A stretch of DNA of 39,585 bases from Lactiplantibacillus xiangfangensis (GCF_001438845.1 NZ_JQCL01000053.1:1-39585); one strand, 5' to 3'. Counted from the stretch's first letter, positions 8,510-17,131 are shown. A program made the numbers and translations. Notes: generated by a model not told the origin, from the letters alone.

Positions 8510-9226
8510 TTAGTCGCGGCTTGAGCCGGCAAAGATTTGAATGAAGTACAAGAACAAGTTAACGAAGTCCAAGTACAATTGTAAAGCACCAGTAACAGCT
8601 AACCCAGTTGAAGAAACCTGGTCACCGTATTGCAAGTACATTTTCCGCATGTTGTTGCTATCCCACATGGATAACCCGGCGAAAATTAAGACACCGATAT
8701 ATGAGAAGATGTAGCTGATCATTTCGCTTTGCAAGAACAAGTTAACGATTGAAGCGACGATTAACCCAATCAAAGCGGCAAATAAATGCGTCCCTAATTT
8801 TGAGATGTCACGCTTCGTCGTATTACCAATCACGGCCATGGTTCCAAAAACGGCCGTTGCGGCGACAAAGGCCCCGCCAATCGTTGCGCCAGTATACAAC
8901 TGCAACGTGACGGACATTTCAACACCAAATACCACCGCGAAGACCATTAGTAACGTAAAGCTCATCGCAGGATTGCGTGTCGCATTTTTCTGAATCCCAC
9001 CGATCATCACAAACATGCTGACAATGAAAATCATCAAGAACCAGAATGGATGGGCCGCAAACGCACTGTTGATAGCTTCAGCGAACACTGTCATCGACAG
9101 GTAAGCCGTAATAGCGGAAACTAATACGGCTAACGCCATGAAACCGTACATCTTGGATAAGAAACTGCGTAGCCCAATCTGGGTGTTAATCGTACGCGGT
9201 TGCGGATCATTTTGAAAGTTGTTCAT
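8510..9226 (-). CDS. Bax inhibitor-1 / YccA-YetJ family membrane protein
   Basis: 238 residues with seven hydrophobic segments after a polar N-terminus. The family look is clear: FLSKMYGFMALAV at the first span, internal Gly/Ala-rich spans, and a C-terminal QLYLDFVNLFLYFIQIF segment before a short tail. Bacterial relatives include the pH-sensitive calcium-leak protein YetJ and the FtsH partner YccA; which role applies here cannot be told. It appears monocistronic, with its own terminator downstream and a long upstream region. That region holds a small hairpin (9312-9318 with 9332-9338) whose loop carries GAGGAGGT on the transcribed strand. Confidence 0.9.
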   Translation of the reverse strand: MNNFQNDPQPRTINTQIGLRSFLSKMYGFMALAVLVSAITAYLSMTVFAEAINSAFAAHPFWFLMIFIVSMFVMIGGIQKNATRNPAMSFTLLMVFAVVFGVEMSVTLQLYTGATIGGAFVAATAVFGTMAVIGNTTKRDISKLGTHLFAALIGLIVASIVNLFLQSEMISYIFSYIGVLIFAGLSMWDSNNMRKMYLQYGDQVSSTGLAVTGALQLYLDFVNLFLYFIQIFAGSSRD

Positions 9227-9512
9227 CGATTATCCCTCTTCCACCTAAAATTTAATTAGATTATTAATTCCGAGTTAAAGCTCTCATTGAGTCTTCAGAT
9301 GCCACCAACGCCTAGCGTCAGTGACCTCCTCACGCTAGTTTATCAATCAAATGCACTTTTCTAGCCATCTCAATCAGACACCTCAACTTTCTTGTCATCT
9401 AGTGTATCAGATTAGTCAGGGAAGGTAAAACAGTTTGTACTAGATAAATATATAAGATTTTCTTATATTCAGCACTTCTCAAATTACCACCAGCGACCGT
9501 AACAACCGCTTC
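9227..9512. other. gene-free upstream region of the Bax-inhibitor gene
   Basis: No credible gene here. It contains the hairpin CTAGCGT/ACGCTAG (9312-9338) in the probable leader of the Bax-inhibitor gene, and an AT dyad ATATAAG-ATTTT-CTTATAT (9450-9468). Confidence 0.5.
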
Positions 9513-9671
9513 GGCGGCCAACCTCGGTGTGCTAAGGGGAACGGTCCCAGCCACAGGACGGTCTGGAACCTCGATTCAAAGACGATACCCCACGTCTTTG
9601 AATCGTCCCGCAAGATTGACGTAAAATTCGCCCGCCAATCTTGCCGACACAGCACACCGAGGCTGCCCGCC
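9513..9671. repeat. multi-branched inverted-repeat element A
   Basis: A 21-bp outer stem (9513-9533 with 9651-9671, two mismatches; the inner 12 bp CCTCGGTGTGCT are perfect) encloses three hairpins. These are 9544-9551/9563-9570, a perfect 13-bp stem 9572-9584/9593-9605, and a perfect 9-bp stem 9610-9618/9636-9644. GC content is higher than in the surrounding intergenic DNA. It holds no gene. It could be a structured RNA or a DNA-level repeat; the strand is unknown. Confidence 0.75.
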
Positions 9672-9717
9672 TTCGCTAAAATTAGTTTTACTATTGTTAT
9701 TTTGTCGAATAATCAGA

Positions 9718-9884
9718 GGTCGGCGCGATAACATCGGTCGTGAAGGTGGTGTTGGCCGATGGTTTTTCGGTCTTACACCACGGACGGTCCGGGACAGCTG
9801 TCATTTAAAGAGTGTCCCGGGCGAGGAGCTAGACCACTTCCAGGCTAGCCCCGGTCCCACGACCACATGTTATCAGCGCCGACC
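9718..9884. repeat. multi-branched inverted-repeat element B
   Basis: Same architecture as the neighbouring element A. The long outer stem has three parts: 9718-9726 with 9876-9884, one bulged A, then 9727-9734 with 9867-9874, and further in 9736-9742 with 9858-9864. Three hairpins lie inside: 9746-9752/9775-9781 extended by 9754-9759/9767-9772; 9789-9796/9813-9820; and 9825-9832/9845-9852. A 94-codon plus-strand frame crosses it, but its sequence simply follows the stems. It shares the 14-mer GGACGGTC-n-GG-n-AC with element A on the same strand. Confidence 0.75.
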
Positions 9885-9905
9885 GGACGAGATACATAAG
9901 ACACT

Positions 9906-9944
9906 AAAAAATCCCTTAGAAGTCAGACTCCTAAAGGATTTTTT
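9906..9944 (-). terminator. intrinsic terminator after murC
   Basis: A hairpin of AAAAAATCC...TTAG pairing with CTAA...GGATTTTTT lies 45 bases past the murC stop and ends in a T-run on the minus strand. It separates murC transcription from elements A and B. Confidence 0.75.
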
Positions 9945-9988
9945 GCGCGTTATAACGAACGGGCACCAATTGCCCTAGTTATTAAAGC

Positions 9989-11302
9989 CTATTTCATTTC
10001 TTCTTCGTAACGTTTTTCGTATTTTTGAATATCGCCGGCACCCATAAAGACGACCACGGCATCGTGGTAAGCTTCCAAGGCGTGCATGTCGTCCATCGTG
10101 ATGATTTCACCGCCATTAGGTAACTTGGCTGCTAAGTCCTTCGACGAAACGTCGCCAGATTCTTCACGCGCTGAACTAAAGATGTTCGTTAAGAACACGT
10201 GATCCGCCTTGCTTAAACTCGTCGCAAAACCATCCATTAAAGCCTTCGTCCGTGAATAAGTGTGAGGTTGGAAAACTGCCAAAATTTCCTTGTCTGGATA
10301 CTTTTGACGAGCAGCATCCAAGGTTGCTTTGATTTCAGATGGATGGTGCGCATAGTCGTCGATCAGCATCATTCCGCCACCAACTTGGTGTTCAGAGAAA
10401 CGGCGTTTGACCCCACTAAAGTTCAGTAGTTCACGCCGAATTTCATCCAAGTTGACCTTTTCGAAGTAAGATACCGCAATGACAGCCGTACTGTTCAGCA
10501 CGTTATGTTCACCAAACAATGGAATTTCGAATTCGCCAAGGGATTCGTCATGGTACTTCACTTCAAAGGAAGAGCCTTTCGTGGTCCGTTTAATGTTGAC
10601 CGCCTGGAAATCATCACGGTCGCTAGTGCCGTAATAGTAAATTGGCGTTTTAACGTCTAACTTGCGGAGACTTTCGTCGTCACCCCAAGCAAAGATTCCC
10701 TTTTTAACTTGGCTACCGAACTGTTCAAATGCAGATTGAACGTCGGCTAAGTCCTTGTAATAATCTGGGTGATCAAAGTCCACGTTAGTCATGATGGCGT
10801 AGTCGGGATGGTAAGCCACAAAATGACGACGGTATTCGTCAGCTTCAAAGACGAAGAAGCGGGCATCTGGTGTCCCCTTCCCGGTCCCATCACCAATTAA
10901 GTAACTGGTTGGGGCAATGTGGCTCAAGACATGGGAGAGCAATCCGGTCGTTGACGTCTTACCGTGAGTTCCCGCTACCCCAATACTCGTGTAACCTTCC
11001 ATCAATTTACCTAAGAATTCATGGTAACGGTAAACGGGAAGCCCCATCGCACGCGCCTTTTTAATTTCAGGATGTTCGTCGGTAAAGGAATTACCAGCAA
11101 TCACCGTTAAGCCTTCATGAATGTTGTCAGCAGAAAATGGCAACATTTTAATGCCAGCGGCGGCTAACCCCTTTTGCGTAAACGTGTATTGTTCAATATC
11201 GGAACCTTCCACTTGGAAGCCCTTATCATGCAAAATTAAGGCGAGGGAACTCATCCCAGAGCCCTTGATTCCAACAAAATAATAAACCGTTGCTTTATCC
11301 AT
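9989..11302 (-). CDS. murC: UDP-N-acetylmuramate--L-alanine ligase
   Basis: 437 residues from ATG at 11302 (site GGGAG upstream). MurC adds L-Ala to UDP-MurNAc, the first amino acid of the peptidoglycan stem, using ATP in the cytoplasm. The N-terminal UDP-binding loop GIKGSGM is at 11-17 and the ATP loop GTHGKTST at 111-118. The central domain carries [12 protein letters not shown] and the C-terminal domain [11 protein letters not shown], both typical. It is third in ytpR-sftA-murC, the order also known from Bacillus subtilis. Confidence 0.96.
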   Translation of the reverse strand: MDKATVYYFVGIKGSGMSSLALILHDKGFQVEGSDIEQYTFTQKGLAAAGIKMLPFSADNIHEGLTVIAGNSFTDEHPEIKKARAMGLPVYRYHEFLGKLMEGYTSIGVAGTHGKTSTTGLLSHVLSHIAPTSYLIGDGTGKGTPDARFFVFEADEYRRHFVAYHPDYAIMTNVDFDHPDYYKDLADVQSAFEQFGSQVKKGIFAWGDDESLRKLDVKTPIYYYGTSDRDDFQAVNIKRTTKGSSFEVKYHDESLGEFEIPLFGEHNVLNSTAVIAVSYFEKVNLDEIRRELLNFSGVKRRFSEHQVGGGMMLIDDYAHHPSEIKATLDAARQKYPDKEILAVFQPHTYSRTKALMDGFATSLSKADHVFLTNIFSSAREESGDVSSKDLAAKLPNGGEIITMDDMHALEAYHDAVVVFMGAGDIQKYEKRYEEEMK

Positions 11303-11365
11303 TATTATCTTAATCTCCCGTGTTCGCAATTCATCAATTAAGCGGTGAATCGGTCTTTATTTAAA

Positions 11366-14158
11366 TTATGAGTTGGCTTGTATCTTAGTTAAATCATCCG
11401 CAGTGAAATAAATATCGCGCGGTTTGGAACCCTTGGCGGCGGAAACGTAGCCCCGTGCTTCTAGGTCGTCAATAATATTGGCCGCGCGGTTATACCCAAT
11501 CGAAAAGTTTCGCTGCAATTTGGACGTCGACATCGTGTCTTCATCAGCAATGTAGGCCAAAACCTCTGGCATCAGGTCATCTTCATTTTTAGCGGCTTCT
11601 TCGTGCTTCAACAAATTATCCGGTTGAAACTCGTAGTGCGGTGCGGCTTGGTCACGAACAAATTGGGTAATGGCATCAATTTCACGGTCCACAAAGGTCC
11701 CCTGCAAGCGCATTGGATTACTTTGACCGTTGCCTAAGTACAGCATATCACCACGACCCAACAATTGCTCCGCCCCACTCGTATCGAGGACGGTTCGTGA
11801 GTCCACCTGACTTGAAGTCATAAACGCGATCCGGGTCGGAATATTGTTCTTGATCACACCCGTAACCACGTCGACACTCGGCCGTTGCGTGGCAACTAGC
11901 AAATGAATCCCCGCAGCCCGGGCTTTCGCCGTGATGCGCGCAATGTAATCTTGGAATTCACTGGAAGCAACCATCATCAAGTCGGCTAATTCATCGATCA
12001 CGATGACGATGTAAGGCATCTTCAAGCCCGGCTCATGGTGCTCTTCCGCCAAATGGTTAAATTGTTCAATATTCCGTGCCCCGCCAGCAGCCAGACGATC
12101 GTAACGGTTGTCCATCTCATCGACGACCCACTTCAAGGCCGCTGAAGCCGCCTTAGGATCAGAGATCACTGGTGCTAACAAGTGTGGAATCTCGTTATAC
12201 GGTGCTAACTCAACGGCTTTCGGGTCAATCAATAATAATTTGACCTGTTGTGGATTAGCGCGGTATAACAATGAAACTAAAATACTATTAATGAAGACAG
12301 ACTTACCAGAACCCGTTGAACCGGCAATTAAGCCGTGCGGCATTTTACGCAAGTCCGTGACTTGTGGTTGCCCGAACAAGTCAACCCCTAACGCTACCGT
12401 TAACGGCGACTTGCTTTCTTTGAACGGTTTAGAATTTAACACTTCTGAGAGCATAACTGGCCGTGACTTCTTATTAGGAATTTCAATTCCGACCGTATTC
12501 CGACCTGGAATTGGCGCTTCAATGCGAAGCTGTTTCGCTTCCAGTGCCATCTTAATGTCATCTTCGAGGTTGGTAATCTTGCTGACCTTGATGCCCCGTG
12601 CCAATTTGACTTGGAACTGGGTAATCGTTGGACCAACTGTCCAGTCGACCACGTTAGCGTTAACTTTAAACGCACTTAGCGTTTCTTCTAAGGCGGTCGC
12701 CTTCTGTTCGATCCAGTCATCCATTTCGGATTCATCCAAAATGACCGGCGCCTTTAACAAGTCGAGCGGCGGAAAATGGTACGCCGCTAATTCCTTGGCA
12801 CCCAAGACTGGCGCCGCAGAATCACCCGTGTGTACGGCCGATTCAGGTGTTGGTTCACTAGCTGAAGCTGGCGCTGCGCTTGTCTGTTTAATAACTTCAA
12901 CCGGTTCCTGTGGTGTTTCGTCACCTGCTGCAGGTGCTGGTCGCATCCCGACTGGTTGGTAAGGTTCATCGTCATCATCAGCTGCCACCGAAGACTGAAC
13001 TGGAGTCGCTTCAGACAACGTCGTTGCGGTTTCAGAATGCGATTGCGCCTGATCCTCATCCGAACGTACTTCAGAAGTCGGCCGCTCTTGATCTTTAAAT
13101 AAGGCTAGATCAGACTGTGCATCGTGTTCAGCGCTCATGATGGCGTCTAATGACAACCCTAAGCCACGACTAGGCCGGGCCTCAGATTTAGCTTCAACCG
13201 CGACCGCACTAGCCACCGTAGCAGCTGCGCTGATCGGGTGCGTTGGTTCAAAGACCACCGTTGGCCCAGCCGGCATCGTCGCCATTACTGGGGTTGTCGG
13301 TTCAAAGACTTCCGTTGGGGCCGCAGACTGAGCGGTCTGACTAGCTACCTCATGACGCGCACTTTGAACAGCCGAAGCGGGTTCAAAGACCACCGTCGGT
13401 AACGCCGCACTGGCAATTGCCGGAACAGCAGCTTCACTAGCTGCTTCCGTAACAACAGACTGCGCTGAAGTTACACTGCTTTGCGCTGTTGACCCAACTG
13501 GTGCTGCGGCTGTCGACAACGCTTGCGTTGGTTTAAAGACCACCGTTGGCCCACTGGTCGGTTGCGCGGCCACTTGACTAGCCGGCGTCGTTGGTTCAAA
13601 AGTTTCAGTTGGTCGGTCACTAAAACCGCTTGCGTGCGGTTCAAAGACTTCGGTCGGCGCATTACTTGTCGGTTGAGCCGTTTCGTCAACGGTCGGTTTA
13701 GGCAACGGACGCTGTAAGTCAACTTCTGGTAAGTGCTCACTGGCCTCATCCGCAAACAACATAAACGAGTCCGTCGCTTTATGCAGGCTCGCTTCAATTT
13801 CAAGATAATTTTGGTCATCCTTTTGCCGAATGATCCCACCGTTCGTCATCGCATTCGTCAATTGTGCTGGAATATGTGACGGGTGAAACGACCCGTGCGT
13901 CCCACCATTAAACGGTGCGTTACTTGTCGGTTCACTAGCTTCTTTTGGACGCGCCGGCGCTTTTGAACGCACTGGTTGTACCGGTCGTGCTGCTCGTGGC
14001 GTTGGCCGGTCCGCTTGAGACGTCACCCGTGACGACTGCGAACTTGCGGTCGACGCGGCAGGAGTTGATTGACTGGCCGCTGCCGAATGATTCACTTGTG
14101 GTGTTTTTAATCGATATTTCCGGAAAAAAGCCGGGCCATCATAATGGTTCATTTTCAA
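11366..14158 (-). CDS. sftA: soluble FtsK/SpoIIIE-family DNA translocase SftA
   Basis: 930 residues. SftA is the cytosolic FtsK relative that moves chromosomal DNA away from the closing septum. No N-terminal membrane segments are present, which separates it from FtsK and SpoIIIE and matches SftA, as does its place between ytpR and murC. Residues ~25-450 are a low-complexity Ala/Pro/Ser/Thr linker containing six copies of P-T-x-x-F-x-P (from 168, 183, 204, 254, 281 and 299). The motor follows: Walker A GSTGSGKS (613-620) and Walker B VIVIDELADL (718-727). A C-terminal winged-helix gamma domain (~860-925, LQRNFSIGYNRAANIID) reads DNA polarity signals. A very short 5' gap of 22 bases links it to ytpR. 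Confidence 0.92.
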   Translation of the reverse strand: MKMNHYDGPAFFRKYRLKTPQVNHSAAASQSTPAASTASSQSSRVTSQADRPTPRAARPVQPVRSKAPARPKEASEPTSNAPFNGGTHGSFHPSHIPAQLTNAMTNGGIIRQKDDQNYLEIEASLHKATDSFMLFADEASEHLPEVDLQRPLPKPTVDETAQPTSNAPTEVFEPHASGFSDRPTETFEPTTPASQVAAQPTSGPTVVFKPTQALSTAAAPVGSTAQSSVTSAQSVVTEAASEAAVPAIASAALPTVVFEPASAVQSARHEVASQTAQSAAPTEVFEPTTPVMATMPAGPTVVFEPTHPISAAATVASAVAVEAKSEARPSRGLGLSLDAIMSAEHDAQSDLALFKDQERPTSEVRSDEDQAQSHSETATTLSEATPVQSSVAADDDDEPYQPVGMRPAPAAGDETPQEPVEVIKQTSAAPASASEPTPESAVHTGDSAAPVLGAKELAAYHFPPLDLLKAPVILDESEMDDWIEQKATALEETLSAFKVNANVVDWTVGPTITQFQVKLARGIKVSKITNLEDDIKMALEAKQLRIEAPIPGRNTVGIEIPNKKSRPVMLSEVLNSKPFKESKSPLTVALGVDLFGQPQVTDLRKMPHGLIAGSTGSGKSVFINSILVSLLYRANPQQVKLLLIDPKAVELAPYNEIPHLLAPVISDPKAASAALKWVVDEMDNRYDRLAAGGARNIEQFNHLAEEHHEPGLKMPYIVIVIDELADLMMVASSEFQDYIARITAKARAAGIHLLVATQRPSVDVVTGVIKNNIPTRIAFMTSSQVDSRTVLDTSGAEQLLGRGDMLYLGNGQSNPMRLQGTFVDREIDAITQFVRDQAAPHYEFQPDNLLKHEEAAKNEDDLMPEVLAYIADEDTMSTSKLQRNFSIGYNRAANIIDDLEARGYVSAAKGSKPRDIYFTADDLTKIQANS
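13241..13657 (-). repeat. coding repeat: six P-T-x-x-F-x-P motifs in the SftA linker
   Basis: The octapeptides PTEVFEPH, PTETFEPT, PTVVFKPT, PTVVFEPA, PTEVFEPT and PTVVFEPT are spaced 15-50 residues apart in otherwise degenerate sequence. The retained Phe and Pro suggest a short linear binding motif; the partner is unknown. Confidence 0.7.
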
Positions 14159-14180
14159 TCATCCTATTTCGTAGACATAA

Positions 14181-14822
14181 TTAGTCGGTAAATAACGTCT
14201 GGGCACGTTTGAAATCAAACGCCGCCCCGACTGGCTGGTAATCAGCTGGTAAAATTAAGGCACCGGGATGTTGTGGCGCATTCGGCAATTGTAGTTCACG
14301 GCCGGACACAATCATCCCATCACTTTCAACCCCACGTAGTTCACCAGGCCAAATAATTAGCCCATCAGGCATCATCGCCCCAACCTTAGCCACAACGACT
14401 AAGATATCAGCTTGCATGTTAGGTGAACCGCTGACGATTTGAAGTGGTTTATCCGCTCCAACCTCAGTCTTAGTCACTTGCAAGTGGTCGGACTTAGGAT
14501 GGGCTTCGGCGGATGCAACGTACCCGACAACAAATTTAGGGTCAGTATCTTGTTCCAATTCAGGGTCAAAATCATTCGTTTTTAATAAATTATTTAATTG
14601 GTCGACTTGGTCCGCTGTTAAATGGACCTGACCATTAACATCAAGCTGGCCTAACGTTTCAGAAACGTTAAAGAAATTGTAGCCAAGGGTTTGATCCGTT
14701 TTTTCGTCACTAATCCGGGTGACGGTTGCGTGCGTTTCAACTTTTTGACTCGCCGTATCTGGTCGTAAAACAGCGATTAAAGTATCGCCTAATTCAGTTG
14801 GATTATAACTTGTAATTAACAT
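14181..14822 (-). CDS. ytpR: YtpR family tRNA-binding-domain protein
   Basis: 213 residues from ATG at 14822, preceded by AAAGGGG. The N-terminal ~100 residues resemble DUF4479. The C-terminal half is an EMAP/Phe-tRNA-synthetase-beta-type OB fold: VGYVASAEAHPKSDHLQVTKTEVG, then QIVSGSPNMQ and GELRGVESDGMIVSGREL (quoted in pieces here). The function in the cell is not established; tRNA or other nucleic-acid binding is expected from the fold. First gene of ytpR-sftA-murC with its own promoter region, divergent from the small gene at 14987. Confidence 0.9.
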   Translation of the reverse strand: MLITSYNPTELGDTLIAVLRPDTASQKVETHATVTRISDEKTDQTLGYNFFNVSETLGQLDVNGQVHLTADQVDQLNNLLKTNDFDPELEQDTDPKFVVGYVASAEAHPKSDHLQVTKTEVGADKPLQIVSGSPNMQADILVVVAKVGAMMPDGLIIWPGELRGVESDGMIVSGRELQLPNAPQHPGALILPADYQPVGAAFDFKRAQTLFTD

Positions 14823-14860
14823 AGGAAACCCCTTTATATTCATTTTAGCGTTCAGATTTA

Positions 14861-14866
14861 ATTATA
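14861..14866 (-). promoter_or_regulatory. probable -10 element of the ytpR operon
   Basis: The minus strand reads TATAATTAAATCTGAAC, with TATAAT about 40 bases before the ytpR start. No good -35 is visible. The eleven bases after it recur after the divergent promoter. Confidence 0.5.
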
Positions 14867-14908
14867 GCGTATTTTTACTAAATCTTACTGATTAATTATG
14901 ACTTTTCT

Positions 14909-14936
14909 TTGTTTTATCGTCAATCATTGGTATACT
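14909..14936 (+). promoter_or_regulatory. probable promoter of the small membrane-anchored protein gene
   Basis: TTGTTT (14909-14914), a 16-base spacer and TATACT (14931-14936), ~50 bases before the ATG. The start of the predicted transcript is AAATCTGAAC, as in the opposite promoter. Confidence 0.5.
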
Positions 14937-14986
14937 AAATCTGAACAAAAAAATCCCACCAAAGTTGGTCGAAAGGAGTACGCAAC

Positions 14987-15310
14987 ATGAATAAACAATT
15001 ACAATATAGCGGCTTATTGGCAGTTGGAATGGCTGGTATCGCCGGAGGCTTTTCCATTGGCGGCCTACTAAAACGGTTGCGCCGACCAACCCCCAACCAG
15101 ATTTTAAATCAGGTCAAACGGGCCTTCCTAAAAGAAGCTCCGATTGAGGGCTCCTGGATTGAAATGAAAAAGTCCCCGTTGCAAAAATTCGCCCTACGCA
15201 CCGACGTCTACTATGGCGGTATTACCCGCTACGAAGACGGTCAACTCGTTCAATACGAATTTTTAGCCGACGCCAACACGGGAAGTATCTTAGATATTTA
15301 CCGTCTTTAA
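14987..15310 (+). CDS. small membrane-anchored protein with PepSY-like C-terminus
   Basis: 107 residues, preceded by the strong site GAAAGGAG. One hydrophobic N-terminal segment (about 8-28, Gly-rich) is followed by a basic stretch KRLRRP. The C-terminal half ends VQYEFLADANTGSILDIYRL, which has the strand pattern of a PepSY-type domain. It is probably membrane-anchored; which side the domain faces is uncertain. It is transcribed alone, ends in a strong terminator, and is divergent from ytpR. The function is unknown. Confidence 0.7.
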   Translation: MNKQLQYSGLLAVGMAGIAGGFSIGGLLKRLRRPTPNQILNQVKRAFLKEAPIEGSWIEMKKSPLQKFALRTDVYYGGITRYEDGQLVQYEFLADANTGSILDIYRL

Positions 15311-15324
15311 TTTAAAAAATTAAC

Positions 15325-15368
15325 AAATGGGTCCTTGAAACCACGCACTGGTTTTCAAGGACCCATTT
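15325..15368 (+). terminator. intrinsic terminator
   Basis: A 19-bp near-perfect stem (15325-15343 with 15349-15368, one extra T) and a T-run follow the small membrane-anchored protein gene. Confidence 0.85.
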
Positions 15369-15427
15369 TTCATGCTGTGCTACACTAAATTTATTGATAA
15401 AAATAGTTATAGAAAGAAGTTTTTCCA

Positions 15428-15883
15428 ATGTTTGTCCTACCACTAACTGAACTAGCTGTGGTCTTTATTATCTGGCTGGTTGCCTACGGACGAAAATACG
15501 TCATTCCGTTTCACGCCTTTGTAGTCTTATCCTCATTTAAGACCGGAAAGTGGGCTGTTAAGAACGTCGATCAGGCTGCCCTAGCGACCGCAACTGATAT
15601 TGAACACGCCCTTAAGCGTAACAAATTCGAAAATGCCGTCGCAAGCATCATCGTTTTAATCGCCTCAGTCGCCTTTTTACTAAGCCGTGGCGCCCCCTTC
15701 TGGGAATTTGCGCTAGCAAGTTTGATTGTTGCCTACTGTTGTTACCACTTCAATCATGAACTCCACGAAATTTTTAAAATCATCTACTGTCGGACGCACC
15801 GCGATAATTTGGAACAGTGCTACACCTTTCTCACAAAAGATTGGCAAAATTACGATCGCCAAAACGACCGGCCGATTGACTAA
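15428..15883 (+). CDS. hypothetical membrane protein
   Basis: 151 residues; I do not recognise the family. There are hydrophobic segments at the N-terminus (about 4-22, then 26-36) and two more near 68-105. A cytosolic-looking tail follows, rich in His, Cys and charged residues (CCYHFNHELHEIF... CRTHRDNLEQC). The ribosome site AGAAAG is only fair. It has its own short upstream region after a terminator, and the DNA after it is decayed. Codon use looks normal for the window. Confidence 0.6.
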   Translation: MFVLPLTELAVVFIIWLVAYGRKYVIPFHAFVVLSSFKTGKWAVKNVDQAALATATDIEHALKRNKFENAVASIIVLIASVAFLLSRGAPFWEFALASLIVAYCCYHFNHELHEIFKIIYCRTHRDNLEQCYTFLTKDWQNYDRQNDRPID

Positions 15884-15909
15884 TACTCCCTGACGAAATC
15901 ATCTAAAGA

Positions 15910-16017
15910 TTAAGGAGCCTGAAATTGCCACTCCTGGTTGTTAGTAATCCAAATTGAATACTCAGAAGTTGTCGCTAATTGCATTGGACGCGATTTGAGG
16001 CCGCTCTTTGGGTTAAA
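15910..16017 (-). pseudogene. C-terminal remnant of a decayed gene
   Basis: A 35-codon open stretch on the minus strand starts after a TGA (16018-16020) and ends in TAA. It has a protein-like sequence (FNPKSGLKSRPMQLATTS, then EYSIWITNNQEWQFQAP). The same frame upstream continues plausibly (NSVVDDNMRLGE) but is broken by stops. No start or complete gene exists, so it looks like the end of an inactivated gene. The family is not recognised. Confidence 0.35.
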
Positions 16018-16117
16018 TCACTCCCCCAATCGCATGTTATCATCAACAACCGAATTTTATATGAACACTTGGGTATCTAGTATGATACAAATCCAACCTA
16101 AGCTTTACCCTTGTTTG

Positions 16118-16286
16118 TCATAGTAGTACCTCTAGCAGCTGTCTAACCTGGTTTTGCATCCCGATCTTATACGCCGTTGATAAAAACTTAGTAACATTTC
16201 TATTGGATTTATTCAGGTAACGCTTGATGTACGTCACTATCACTTTTCGATGACAACCGTTTTGGGTTAATTTGCTGTTTATTCAT
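16118..16286 (-). pseudogene. possible frameshifted small gene
   Basis: An ATG at 16286 has a strong GGAGG site but stops after 25 codons. A second frame within it is open for more than 40 codons and encodes a basic helical sequence (VTYIKRYLNKSNRNVTKF, then LSTAYKIGMQNQVRQLLEVLL). One missing base near 16260 would join the two. An inverted repeat TTACTTCAT/ATGAAGTAA (16333-16361) lies upstream and could be an operator. The function is unknown. Confidence 0.35.
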
Positions 16287-16542
16287 TTGAACCTCCATTC
16301 TGGTGATGTATTTATCTAGTCTGATTGCAATGTTACTTCATATCCAGATGTAATGAAGTAAATATTGTTTATGTGTCATTATAGAATTCACAGTGTTTAA
16401 AACTGAAGAAAAAATATCGTGTCTATATATTCACTTACGCACTATACTAGTTAATTCCGATTATTCTAAAATTATGCATTTAAGATGGGTCACTCTCGAT
16501 TAGTGTTCCCTTTAAATACGTTGGCTTAATAATAAACTCTAC

Positions 16543-16583
16543 ATCAAAAAAGTCGCTTCCAACACGGAATCGACTTTTTTGAT
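16543..16583 (-). terminator. intrinsic terminator
   Basis: A perfect 13-bp stem (16543-16555 with 16571-16583) is extended by TTCC/GGAA in the loop. T-rich on both strands, it lies 20 bases past the stop of the membrane-protein gene on the minus strand. Confidence 0.8.
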
Positions 16584-16603
16584 AACTCAGAGGGTATAAC
16601 TTG

Positions 16604-17131
16604 TTACTTTTTTGAAATTTTAATTCTCCAATAAAAGTAAATTACGAGGCCACCAATTGTTCCCAGAACTAGTGAGGAAACGTAAATGGAAAGTGACTTT
16701 ATTCCCGTTTTATAGGTGATATGGTCAAAATAATGATTTAAAAAAAGCTGACTACCAATCAGATAGATAGTCATGTAAGCTGCTACTCTGACAGCCCCTT
16801 TTCTCAATCGTATTATATTTTGTGGAAAGCTAAGTGATTCAATTTCATCCGTATTAATATAGGATTTTGATATTGCGTCTGTGACATAACCCAATATTAT
16901 AACTAACGAGAAGAAAAGATTTATCAGACTAAACGATACTGAAGTCTCAGCCCCTTTTGAGGGTTCAATTACCAATATGAGTACGTTGCTAATCAGCATG
17001 TAGGTGAGTAGTAATAAAAAGGCATTACTACCAATCCGATTTACCGTGTGAATCTTCTTATCGTTTAAGTCCCCCTGAATTCCGAACAATATCTTTTTTG
17101 CTACTAGAAAAAATGTGCGTTCCTCATTCAT
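16604..17131 (-). CDS. four-span membrane protein, DUF3278-like
   Basis: 175 residues with four hydrophobic segments (about 35-55, 67-86, 112-130, 147-168). The opening, with GIQGDLNDKKIHTVNRIGSN before the first span, matches what I remember of DUF3278 proteins of lactobacilli (short polar start, G-x-L-D-x-x-K, then R-I-G-x-x-x-F). Many of those sit beside a small helix-turn-helix regulator; none is seen here. The start is supported by GGGAG upstream. It is alone between two AT-rich gaps and ends in a terminator. Confidence 0.65.
   Translation of the reverse strand: MNEERTFFLVAKKILFGIQGDLNDKKIHTVNRIGSNAFLLLLTYMLISNVLILVIEPSKGAETSVSFSLINLFFSLVIILGYVTDAISKSYINTDEIESLSFPQNIIRLRKGAVRVAAYMTIYLIGSQLFLNHYFDHITYKTGIKSLSIYVSSLVLGTIGGLVIYFYWRIKISKK

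Noticed and set aside
9694-9978. Plus-strand 94-codon frame in the structured region
   Set aside because: Its sequence follows the stems of element B and runs into the murC terminator; no start site.
12108-12962. Plus-strand 284-codon frame
   Set aside because: Lies wholly inside sftA in the opposite frame; no family pattern.
15938-16123. Plus-strand 61-codon frame
   Set aside because: No ribosome site and opposite to a more protein-like decayed minus-strand frame.
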